A DNA stretch of 64,000 nt, from contig NC_134366.1 of assembly GCF_035582795.1 (NCBI RefSeq), positions 694,501 through 758,500 of the forward strand, given 5' to 3'. The DNA comes from Mycteria americana (lineage: Eukaryota; Chordata; Aves; Ciconiiformes; Ciconiidae). The position numbers and the translations under genes were made by a program. The notes under the pieces were generated by a model. That model did no database searches, was not told the DNA's origin, and saw nothing but the letters and a program-made list of their open reading frames with translations. This document shows positions 43,956 to 54,545 of this stretch, piece after piece (the first letter of the stretch is position 1; each line of letters begins with the position of its first letter).

Positions 43956-45800
43956 AAAATCCCAGCCGTCTGGGGGGTTTCGCAGCCCGCTTGGCTGTCG
44001 CCCTTGCTGGGCAGGAGGCAGGGCCGTGACAGGATCTCCCAGCTCTGTGCTGGACCCTGGCAGGAGGAGGCTGTCGAACGGCCGTCCTGAGCCCCCTCCC
44101 AGGCAAAGGGAGAAGGTTGGGGGGTTATTTTCCACAGACGGCGTTGCAATGGTCTGTGGAGCTGTTTCACAGCTTTCACCGGTGCCTGTAGCTGTTGGGG
44201 ACGTGTTGGGGACGTGTTGGAAGTCTGCGGTGCTCAGAGTTACTGCTGGCCGTGAGTCCGCGTGGGAGAGAAACTGCATGGATGCACAGAACAATTTGTA
44301 ACGCTTCAGGCTGGGGAGTATCTGAAATGTTATCCCCAGGCTGCTGCGAGTCCGGAGTCCAGGGACTGGGCTGAAAACAAGTGAGTTAAAGTTACTAACT
44401 GTCCACTAAACAAGTGAAACAGTGTCAGGAAACACCCACTTGTTGAGGTGCTTTGAGAAAGGAAGTGTTGACCCCGTGGCTGTTTGAAAGAAGCCTCTTC
44501 AGGAAGTGGCAACGAGACAGTGGGGAGCAGAGCCTGAGAGGCAGCTTCTTCCCGCAGTTAAATCACGGAGCTCCTGGCGCTCCGTGCTGCCGAACCCCGA
44601 GAGAGGATTCCTGAAGGCTGGGGTCCTCATCTGGAGTTGTAAAATGACCAGGAAGCCTGGAATATGATTTTCATTTTGCATAGCCTTAAAGTTGTGTTGC
44701 ACTTACTTTACCACGTTGTTACAGGTCTTCTGTGTTTGTTCAATTTTCCGAATCCTACGGAAACAGACAATTTAGAGGCTCGTTAAACATTCTCCTTGAG
44801 AAACTGTATTTTTGCTCATATTCAGTGTCTCTGAAGGGGGAGAGCGCTGTTGAGAGCCGGACGTGTTGTGACATAGCAAGGACATGATTCATTCCTTTTG
44901 GTAAGAAAAGAGCCTGGATATATCAGCCGTCACCTTGTTGTCAATGGCGTTGAGCCTCGCAAAAAAAAAAAACAAAACAAAAACAAACAAACAAAAAACC
45001 AAACAAAACCCAGAAGCAGCAGCACTGGCTGAGCCAGGCAAGAGCCCGTTTCGGTTCAGGGCCCCTTCACTGTCAGCCCGTTGTGACAAATGTTGTTAAA
45101 CAGCCTTTTTACGTGCACGTTTCTGCTGAAGTTGTGGTAGGATGCTTTTTTGGTTGGCTGGCAATTTAACTTTTTTTTTTTTTTTTTAATTAAAATTGTT
45201 AGAGAAATGCCATGGGTTGTTCTACGGGGAGGGAGGAGAAAATATGAGCGAGGTTGAAGCAAGAGGAGAAACTCTGGGTCTGCCGGCCCCCGAGCCCCCG
45301 TTTGCGAGGCGGATCTTCCCTTCAGAGCGTGTGGAAGCCACCGGCAACGGAGAAGGGGGAACAGCCGGTTGCTCTTCGGGCTGGGACAGGGCTCGTCCCT
45401 GGGGTCAGCCTGCCCTCCAGGCGGGGGGGGCTCCGAACGAGCCCCCATCCCCAGGCTGGGGACGTGCGGAGCCAGTCCCGTGCTCCGGGGCAGCGCACCC
45501 CGCTTCCCGCCGCCGCCCTCAGGCTCTCGGCGCCCTTCCCGCCACCAGTCCTCCGTGAGGAGGCCCCGGGCCTGTGGCCCCTCCTCCTGCGGGCGGCCGG
45601 ACACGGGGCTTCGCCGCCGAGCCCCGCTTGCCGGGAGCCGGCCGGTGCGTTTGCCGGCGCCTCGCCTCACCGCCCCGCTCTCCCGGCCAGGCCCCGCCGC
45701 GGCGGGAAGCGCCTCGGGCCCGGCGCCGCTCCCTCGTTGCTATGACAACGAGAAAGCGCGGGCTCGTAATCCCGGCCTCCCTTCCCGTGAGGTCACGCTT
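43956..45800. other. intergenic region with A-rich and T-rich simple repeats
   Basis: It contains the 3' UTR of the upstream gene. A CAAAACAAAAACAAACAAAC-type A-rich tract lies at about 44961-45011 and a poly-T run at about 45171-45187. An ATTAAA at 45189-45194 could serve as a polyadenylation signal but also looks like part of a simple repeat. From about 45280 the sequence becomes CpG-rich, leading into the next promoter. No coding exon was found. Confidence 0.4.
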
Positions 45801-46101
45801 GCTTCCTCCAATCAGCGTCCTGTTTCTTCGTGTGCTGGCCAATGGGAATGAACGTGTCTGCCCGACCCTCTTCGTGGAGGCCGCGCCGCACGTGCTCGTG
45901 GTGATTGGCTGTCGTGGGGCAGCGCGCGCCAATGGGAGGGCGGGGGCAAGCGGCCGCCGGCCAATGGTGAGGGGAAGTGGTCCGGCTTACCCCGCCCAGG
46001 GTTGGCTGCGCGTGGCGGCCGGCGCCCCGCCCGATTGGCTGCTGCCCGGAAGAGGGGCGGGGCGTGGCGCCGCGGAGGAAGATGGCGGCCCGGCGGGGGC
46101 G
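45801..46101 (+). promoter_or_regulatory. CpG promoter with six CCAAT boxes and a YY1-type start site
   Basis: CCAAT or its complement ATTGG occurs at 45808, 45839, 45904, 45929, 45961 and 46034, six times in about 230 bp. AAGATGGCGGCC at 46079-46090 is the classic YY1 element found at or just after transcription starts. A donor CGGCGGGGGCG|GTGAGC ends a likely first exon at 46101. The ATG inside the YY1 element, if translated, would give only a short upstream frame. This is probably the promoter of the THAP gene at 47628. Confidence 0.65.
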
Positions 46102-47343
46102 GTGAGCGGCCCGGGGCGGGGGGTGCCGGTCGTCCCGCGGGGCTCGGGGCCTCCCGCCAATGCCCTGGGGAGGCGGGGGTGTCCCCCGGGGTGCGGGGTC
46201 CCTGAGGGGAGGCCCGCGTCCCCCCTCGGCACCGGTGGTGCGGGGCGGTGAGGGGGGGGAACGGCCGCCCTGGGGGGCCCGGGCCGCGGGAGAGGCCTGC
46301 GCCTGCCGCGGGGGCGGGGCGGGGGAGGTCTGCGTCCCCCTGCGGTGCCCCGGGCGCTGGGACGGGCTTTGCAGGCCACCGGCGCCCGCGGGCCGCGTCC
46401 TCCCTCCGTCCGCCCTGCGCACACGCCGCCCCGGGGGCTGCGCGGCCGCGTTCCCTCGGGGCCCTGGCCCGGGACTGCCCCGCGGCACGGGGAGGGGAGC
46501 GCTGGTGGGTGCTTCCTCCCGCAGTTGTGCAGCGTGGGGTAAGGTGCAGACGCTCGGGGGATGGCAGCAGGGCTGCTGCTGCTCTCGGTGCCTTGGGAGA
46601 AGCGAGGGGTGCCCTGTTTTCCTACAGCGTCAGCTTAACGGGGCTCGGGTGCCGGCCCCGGGGGAAACAAGGACCTCCTCCTGCCCCACTGGACACTGGT
46701 GCACAGGAATGGGGAGCGGGCGGGTCCGCAGCAGGGCTCCCAAGTTGGCAGAATGCCCTGGGGCAGAGGTGCCCGATTTCCTCCTGCATCCGATACCAGA
46801 ATGGGTCACGAACCATACGTGTTCCCAGAAGCGTATGTGATGGTGAGGGTAGTAGCTAGCATTACACCTGGGCTACGTTTGTTTCCAGAAACGTTCCCCG
46901 TGTGCTCTGTAGAGCTCTTTCTCTTCCTGGGTTCTTTTTGTGGGTGCATGCACTGACGATTTCTATCATCCTCGTTTCCTAACGGTTCCTCTTGGTGGTT
47001 TTCTCCTCTTCTCAATGCGCCTGGCCAAAGATCTCCTCTCCGACTGACATCCCCGAGACTCGCCTTCTCCAGCATGCAGCCGATACGATGGGGAAGTCCT
47101 TGTTCAGACCCCACGTATCAACCCGAGTCTTCATTGTCTGGAAGTTATTTGGCTATCGCCCTTTTGTTGCTGCCTTCTGAATAACTGTGTCATAAGCTTT
47201 GTTGTGGAGCGTGGGAGGATTCCTCGTGGATACGCAAATTAATGAAGTGCATATATATATGTGTACACAGCAGAAGTTACTTTAAATGTAAATCTGCATA
47301 GTAATGGTCCATTAAGCTAATTTTAAAGATTTTTGCCTTCCAG

Positions 47344-47434
47344 ATTGCGTGCTGTCGCTTTGAAGCGGGGAAGCCACGTGCTGTGAAAGGGAACCTGGCT
47401 CCTCCTCTCCGAGTGCCGCAGGCGTCAGCGGCGG
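47344..47434 (+). other. possible non-coding exon of the THAP gene
   Basis: TTTTGCCTTCCAG precedes 47344 and GCGGCG|GTGAGC follows 47434, giving well-formed acceptor and donor sites. The segment has no long frame joined to the THAP start. It would be a 5' UTR exon between the CpG promoter and the THAP exon. Confidence 0.35.
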
Positions 47435-47627
47435 TGAGCTCCGTGTCTCTGGCAGTGAAGTTCAGCACCGCGTTTCACTTCTTCATGACCTCAGCTCTTT
47501 CTGTCTTTCAAAAGCATGTTTTTTCTTGAGAAGTTTAGGCCCATTTAATCCTCGAGTTGATTAGAAACTCTTTAAACCCTCCTCCTAGCACATTATTTTT
47601 GGATTTATTCCTCTTTCTCGTTTTACA

Positions 47628-47890
47628 ATGGTTTATTGCTCGGCGCTGAACTGTCAAAACGCCACCAGCGGGGTGTACAAGAACAGTACCGTCACTTTCT
47701 ATGGTTTTCCTTTACAAAATCAACCTCTTCTGAAGCAGTGGATTCACAACATGGGCCGGGACATGGGAACACCTTCCAAGCATCAGCGACTGTGTTCGAA
47801 GCATTTTGAGGACAGTTCTTTTGAAATTGACCCCTTAAAGATTAGAAAAAACAGACGTCTGCTGAAAGAAGCTGTTCCCAAAAAATTCAT
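47628..47890 (+). other. THAP domain coding segment
   Basis: THAP domains are C2CH zinc-coordinating DNA-binding folds at protein N termini. Here all expected marks are present: Met start three residues before the first Cys, CSALNC, VTFYGFP, LLKQWIHNMGR, LCSKHFEDSSFE and LKEAVPKKF. The domain lies in one exon with no break, so it is under constraint or of recent origin. It shows no similarity to the other genes of this cluster. Confidence 0.9.
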
Positions 47891-50800
47891 TTTGGGTGAA
47901 GACGGAAACTGGCTCGTTGGCACACCTCGAAGTTTCTGTGCTGGGATAAGTAATAAAACTCGAAAACGAATCCGGAATCCTGAGCACTCAAGGGTAATTA
48001 AGATGTTTGCTATTGCATTTACTGCCCCTAAATTAAGAGAAGATTTGCACGTGAAGCACTTTAAGGAAGCAGCAGTAGGTGAAACATGCTATGTGGCAGT
48101 AAAATGTTACCAGCAACACAGTGGGTTTCGTTTTTCTCCCCGTAATTGTGGAGTGTGGAGGTGGCACTGGGAGGTCGGTGACTGGGGAAATTAAAGGCAT
48201 CCTGGCACTCTTTGTGCTCGAATTCCAATTTTGTGCCTAAATGTTAGGCAGGAAATCTGCTGTTTGTTGGAAATGCAGTCCCGCTTCATGCTGTAAAATG
48301 GATTCGCTCCCTGCAGACCTGTATTTGTACGCGACAGTCCCCATGCTTGGAAAAATTTCCTTTAGAGTCGCCGAGATGATGTGTTGGTGGCACAGTGCCC
48401 ACGGTGTGGGTGTTTGGGGCTGAGACAAAGGCTTAACTGCCGCTCGAGCTTCTCCCCTGTGTATTTAAGTTGGATTGTGATCCCATCTAACAACAAATTA
48501 ATGAAACTTAATTATTTCTCTTGGCAGTGGATTTGTACAGTTGGGTTTATACGTGGCACAAGCTGCAAAACACCTGAACCAGTGAGATGTGCGTTAGGTT
48601 AAAAGGCAAATTGAAGCCTATTCAAAGGCAAGCACGTACAAACGTGGTACTCCGTAGGTATAAAGTACGGATACAAAGTATGTACACAGTACGTACCTAT
48701 ACATTGCAAAAGAGGCAGTAGTCATCTCCTCAGTATTTGTGGGGCTTCATTTTTTGTTTGTGCTAACTTCTGTTATTGGGGAAGAACTCTCACAGCCAGA
48801 TCTGACAGACTGCGGCACTGCCTCAGGGCTTATTTAAAATACACCCTGGAGCATCGTCTGCTTGTCTGTGAAGGGGAGAGCCAAATTCCCCAATGGGGCT
48901 GGGTATCGATGGTGACCACAGATTTGTTGTTTTACGACTAGTTGTTGACCCAGTCGTTACAGAGTCATTGTTTCAGTTGAGTCGCATTATTTTCAAGTAA
49001 TTTTACTCATTCTGAGCTACGTACAGAAATAACAGTAGAAGATTCCTATATAAAGCCCTTAATTAATGTGCTGGTTATAGGTAGCGTGGGCATTGGTGAC
49101 CGCTTGTTTAATGCTGTTCAAGGATGTACGACTTGCCGATGGCATTGACTGTTGAACGCTTTGGTTTAGGTCCCTGGGACGTTTGATAATGCTGCAGCCC
49201 ATGAGGGGAAGAACTTGGAAGACTGGCAGAAAGAACTTTACAAGAAAGTGATAAAGGACAGTTATGAATCTTTAACCACGTTGGGTAAAGGTTAGTTTTT
49301 TCCCTTTTCTCGCTGAAGGCTCACGGATCTGTGCTGTTTCTGGCCTGGCTCTTGTCTCACGGTCACTCCTCAAATCCTTTGATTTCTAGCGGATTAATCT
49401 TTAGGTACTTCTGAATCTTTATGAGAGAAGACAACCTCCACCATCTTTTCTTTAAAGACTGGATAGTCGCTTTTCCAATGCCTCCGCGACTGCTGCCTCC
49501 CTGCGCTCTGTCGATGTCAGAGTCTCCGTCTGTGCGCGGAGGTGACGCCTTGTCTGCCTGATACGGGCAGAATAATAGAGAGTGAAAGGGTCTCCCCTGG
49601 TAGAGGGGTTTGGGGTCTCTGACGGTGCCCCTGGTAACGCACGTGCGAACTAAAACGAGGAACAAAGGAGGGTGGGAAAGGTTTAGATAGACGAGCTCAG
49701 GAGCTGCAGTGACACACGGTATCGTGGATCCTGTGGACTTGTTAATTCTAGTTGAGTTGTGAGTATTTTCATCATCCCCAAATCCTGATGTGTGGTGGGT
49801 TTTGTGATTCACTGAAGAGTCTTGATCTATTTTGATGCAGAAATAGTTAAATAACATGAATGATTAGAAAGTAGAAAAATGAAGATATCTTAGCGATTGG
49901 TTTTTAAGTGCCCAACTATACGTTTGTCTGAAGTAATTGTTTTTTAAATGTGAAGGTGTGAGCTTCCACTGGGTGCTCAGCTTTCAGGTAGTTCCTTGGA
50001 TTAACAGAAGAAGAACCTGCTGTAATTAGGGGCTAAAAGTGCATTTGCTTGTCCTCTGGACTGGAGGAACAGAAGCGCTGTGATACCCCAGGAGCCTCAG
50101 TTTGCGCTTTGTGCCACTCTTCAGTTCTGTTTAAGAAATGCTGATTTAGCCTCACCTCCTTCTGTTGCTACTTCTGCACTTTCAAGTTTGAAATTACATG
50201 AAATAATGAGACAATGTCATTCCACTTTTTTTTCCCTTTACATACCTTCTGTTTTTTACAGTAGAAAAGCTAGAGCCTGCAGACGGCTGCCTCTATTTTT
50301 CTTTTTTTGTACAACTCTGATCTCTTAACAAAGTATGTGCTGTGCATGGCATGAGGAGGGATTAGCTGGGGGAAAATAAGATCCTGTATCAGAAAGGCAG
50401 TTAGGACTGAATCATAACATACAGCACCGGACAGCTGGATTAGGTGTTAAGGCTGTAATCAATTTGAGACCTTCCACTTTTGAACACTTAGCTTTTCAAC
50501 CTTTTGGATATAATTTCTGGAATACTTTAAAAATTGGAAAAGGAATATTGCCCGCCTGCTTCCCAGCCACCCTCTCTAGATGCCAGAGCAGCTGCATTTG
50601 CTGTTGCCTCCTCTTTGGACCTTTCCCCGGAGTAAAAGAGACAGTGGGTTATGCAGGTGTTTGCTAGAAAACAGCATCACAAAGTCTTTTCTTACAGTTC
50701 TAGGAACAACTAGAAAATTGTTGTTCTTTGAGAAAGCAGAAGGCAGTATTTTTCATGTAAATTAACAAAAATGTTACCAAAAAAGGGCATAAGTAAACTA

Positions 50801-51840
50801 GAGGGCTCAGAGAGGTAAAGTGAACAGGCTGACAAGCTATCTGCAGCACTGGTCTTTGTGCAACGTATCCTTTGTCTACGTCAATACAATTAAAGTAGGT
50901 TAGGAAATATCTTTGTAATAATGGAAAAAAAACCCAGAGGAAAATAATAACCATCATTTCCATGTTCTGTTCCTTTGCAGACTGTCCTGTTCCCAAAAGC
51001 AATGTCCAGACAAGAGAAGTGCTGCATGTCAAGGATCAGCGGGATTTTGAGGAAAGGGAGATTCCTGCGAGTCTTACCACAGGTGCGTGGTGGTCTGAGA
51101 CGCATCAAAAATTAAATTGGCCGCACGTTGAAACTGCATGGGCTTGTAGGATTAAAGGGAGGGAGGATTCTAGTGCATCCCTGCTTTTTTTACCCAAAGC
51201 TTCTTTTCTCTGTATGGAGGTAGCCACGGTGAATCGGGAATTGTTGTTCTTCGGAGATTTATGTTGTACCACGTCAGATAAAGGGAACATTTGGAATCTT
51301 TCTGTTCCAGGCTGCAGTGGTACTGTGATCGGACCCGAGTTGCCGAGTCACGCAAAGAGTTCAGAGCAGACAGAACTGTATGGATCGTCCTCAGGAGGAT
51401 CCCGAGACCTGACTTGCCAAATTTCGGAGAAGGGGGTAACACCTGAGAGTTGTCAGAATTCAGCAACAGATCAGGCAAATCCCACGGGAAGCAGAAGAGG
51501 TAACAGCTCTCCTGAGGAAGGGGAACCTAATGAATTCGAAGAGATACTTTCTTATCAGCAAACCCGCGCAGGAGAAAGACTGTATCTGTGTACAGAATGC
51601 CAGAAGACTTTTAAATTGAAAATCGGACTTCTAAAACATAAGCAAATTCACACCAAAAAGAATCAGGTGTCATACATATGCACAGGCTGCGGTAAAAGCT
51701 TTGGTCGCCATGCAGACCTGATTCGCCACCAGAGAACTCACACAGGGGAGAGGCCTTACAAGTGTACGGAATGTGAGAAAAGTTTTATGGAAAAACCGAG
51801 ACTCACTAATCACTTGCGAACTCATAACGTACACATGTAA
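47628..51840 (+). CDS. THAP / shortened KRAB / C2H2 zinc-finger protein (3 fingers)
   Basis: Exons: 47628-47993, 49170-49284, 50981-51082 and 51311-51840, giving 370 residues in frame. Residues 1-90 form a complete THAP DNA-binding domain: zinc ligands C4, C9, C56 and H59 (C-x4-C-x46-C-x2-H), P28, W38, F60 and the AVPKKF box at 82-87. The donor AGG|GTAATT at 47993 keeps phase 0 into a 115-nt exon with KRAB ending LEDWQKELYKKVIKDSYESL. This exon is 12 nt shorter than the usual 127 and lacks the DVAVxFSxEEW part. The linker exon has LHVKDQRDFEE. The last exon has C2H2 fingers at about 288-308, 318-338 and 346-366, the latter two joined by THTGERPYK. The THAP frame also runs on unspliced to a stop at 48192-48194, so a THAP-only isoform or separate gene is the alternative. 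AATAAA follows at 52105. The THAP-KRAB join rests on phase and splice sites only. Confidence 0.72.
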
Positions 51841-52104
51841 CCAGCGTGCCACAAGCTTTCCTGGGATAGATTTTCCCTTCAGTTATCAAAAAATCCCTCT
51901 CCATCCAGAGACGATGGCTTATAGTCATACATTGATTAAAGGGAAGCTTTAGGATAAGAACTGAATCCAGTTCAAGCATGAAAGGCATCTGGTTGGTGCC
52001 AGCCTAATAGTCGTTGATTAGGAGCTGATTTTAATTAGCAGCTAGATGATTCATATCTGGGAGGAGGAGTTGTATAGAGCAGCATTGACTGTACCAAAAG
52101 CATT

Positions 52105-52110
52105 AATAAA
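52105..52110 (+). terminator. polyadenylation signal AATAAA
   Basis: GCATTAATAAAAACCTCTCC, about 265 bp after the stop codon at 51840. It is the first canonical hexamer downstream of the THAP-KRAB-C2H2 gene. Confidence 0.55.
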
Positions 52111-54454
52111 AACCTCTCCTGGCGCACCAAACAGCGCGTGCTAGAGAATGTCTGTATTAATGCAGAAAAATGCTGGGAGTTCTTCAGGAATGAGAAGACT
52201 GAGAAACTGTCACGATGAGAACAGGGTTGTCCGCAGAGCTGTGAGCAGGAAACGGAGCTTCTAAGAGCGTAGGTTAAGGTGAATGGTTGGGTTTGATGTA
52301 AAAATAGCAACCGAAAACCAAAAAGTTAGTTCAGCAGTTACAGTCGGAGGACAGCAGCGGTGGCAGTGAAAGCACCGTCACGTGGAAATAATGACCAGAA
52401 TCAGTTGCTTCAAACATCTGTTTACTGGGGGCAAGATGCCATTCCAATTTCTGAGATTCTGGAAAAGAGCATGGGTATATTCTTAATGCATGTGCAAAGT
52501 ATAGGTAGCAATACTCCGTAAACTGAAAAGAAAGCAGTGGCTTTGGCTGCAGGGACAAGGTCAGCAGCCAGGAGGGGAGTCCTGCAGAGGCAGCGTTTGT
52601 CGATCACGCGTCTTCTCTCCACGGGCTGGTGATATTCAGCATTTTTGCTTATTCCAGTTGAGTGCAAAGAATGAAAAAGTCGTGTTACCTCCAGTCCAGG
52701 CGCCTGCTTCGCAGTGAGCCCGTGAGTGAGGTCGATGTCCTCAGCTTCCCGTGAGGAGCAGTAGAGCAAGAAACGGCTGGTGCTGTGGTGGAGCTTGATA
52801 ACTTCTGAAGGGGATCGGGGCCTTCACTTGGCCCCAAGGGATCCCTGCCCATCCCAAGCACGGGAGTAATGTCCAGAAAACTCTTTTATCACATTATTTC
52901 CTTCTCGTAATTGCCCTGGGGACAGCTTTTCTTTTATTCTTCTCCCACGCAGCTTAATGCCTTAGTGGTCACAAGTACGCTGCGTGCTCCTGAATGAGGA
53001 TTCTTTGGAGCGAGGCGATTCCTTGTGGAGTGAACCCTGTAAAACGCCATCCCACCAAAACCGCGGTTCCTTCTGTGAAACAGTTGAAGAACAGCTGGAA
53101 TAGCGGGGCTGAATCTGGCGTGTGGTCGTACGCCTGCAGCGGCTCGTTCAGGAGCTGCTGAAAGTCAATCCTGGAGGAAAGACCTCGCGTAGGAAGCTCT
53201 GCCTCCCTCCCCCACTCGCAGGCACAGAGCTGAGGAACATCCGACCAGGCAGAGACGGTCGCTTAAATCTGAGACTTTCTACGCACTGAAATACAAACAA
53301 TCACCTTGTTTAGAGGTTTAAGCGGAGACAGAGATGAAACGGAGTTAGAGATGGAAAACCACGCGGGCGGCGTGGCTGTCCGAAATGACGACAGCGTGTA
53401 GTGTCTCGCTTGCTCAAAACGCTGAGCGAGTCTTAAACAACGAAATTGGGCAAAAACGTTGAAGAGGTTCGGTAATAAAGCTAGGTGTCTCCCACGTGCG
53501 AAGCACTGAAAGATTAGCTCTCGGGTTAGCAGCGGGCAGAGCGAGGGTGAACGGCTGCAGGAGGCGTGGTTGCTGTCGAGCGTATTCCGTGCTCCTGTCT
53601 GAACAGTGAAGGTTCAGCTGTGCAGGGGAGATCCAGGGTCAGGCCGTATTGGAATGACTCGTGTCCTGAGACACGAGCGACAGAAGAACCGGCAGCGCGC
53701 TCGGTATCTGTGATTTGGTGGAAACTTGTGTGTCGGTTTTCTTTGCCCTGTAAGCAGAAGGGCTCTGGTGTGGCGGGAGGGTTTCTCCCAACATCCCGAC
53801 CCTCTCGCCTGAAACTCAGAGTACGCACGGGGAGAAATGCAACTTCTTACAGCGTCTCACTGCGCCGGTTTGGTGAAGGGTTCTCTGCTTAGGATATAAA
53901 AAGTGCAGAGAAGTTAATACACAGATCCAGCTTAAAAAACCGGTAAGTGTTGTTGGTTTTGGTTCCAATGTAGACCCTCCTTCCCGGTCCGCTCACGCTG
54001 GTAGGAATTTTGCCTTGATTGAGCCTCGGCTTAGCCCAGAACAATTAAATAGTTTATGTGCGAGAGTAACCACGTGTTGCTGTTAGAAACTTCAAAAATA
54101 GTTCTTTCTGAAGCTATATTTAAGCATTGTGTTTCCAGTCTCCATGGAAAAACAACACTAAAACCTAAAACATTAAAGATTTATGCCCACTGCTAAGGGA
54201 TGTGAAACACTAAGGCGCAGGGGTTACTTGGGGCATTTCTGTTCCTTCTACATCCAGCAGCAGCCCGTTTTCAAGACGACCCGAGTGGTACGAGGCCCTC
54301 CCGCGGGTCCGCTTTTACAGCGCATCTCTTCAGGTATCTTGGGTTATGAGGCAGCGTCGTCCCCCCTGCCACCATACCTAAATAACCTGCACGATGGATG
54401 TGCTGCTTAAATTTTAAAAAAAGAGTAGCATAAGGTAAGCATCAGGAAGCGCAG

Positions 54455-54545
54455 CGATTTACCTTATTTATCCTAATAAGATTATTTACCTTATTTATCT
54501 TAATAAGATGATTTATCTCATTTATCTTAATAAGATAAATCATTA
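54455..54545. repeat. AT-rich tandem repeat with near-palindromic core
   Basis: Three copies of a unit of about 27 bp, each with TTTATCTTAATAAGAT or a one-base variant. TTATCTTAATAAGATAA at 54525-54541 is nearly its own reverse complement, so the array could form hairpins. It lies between genes with no other feature nearby. Confidence 0.8.
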
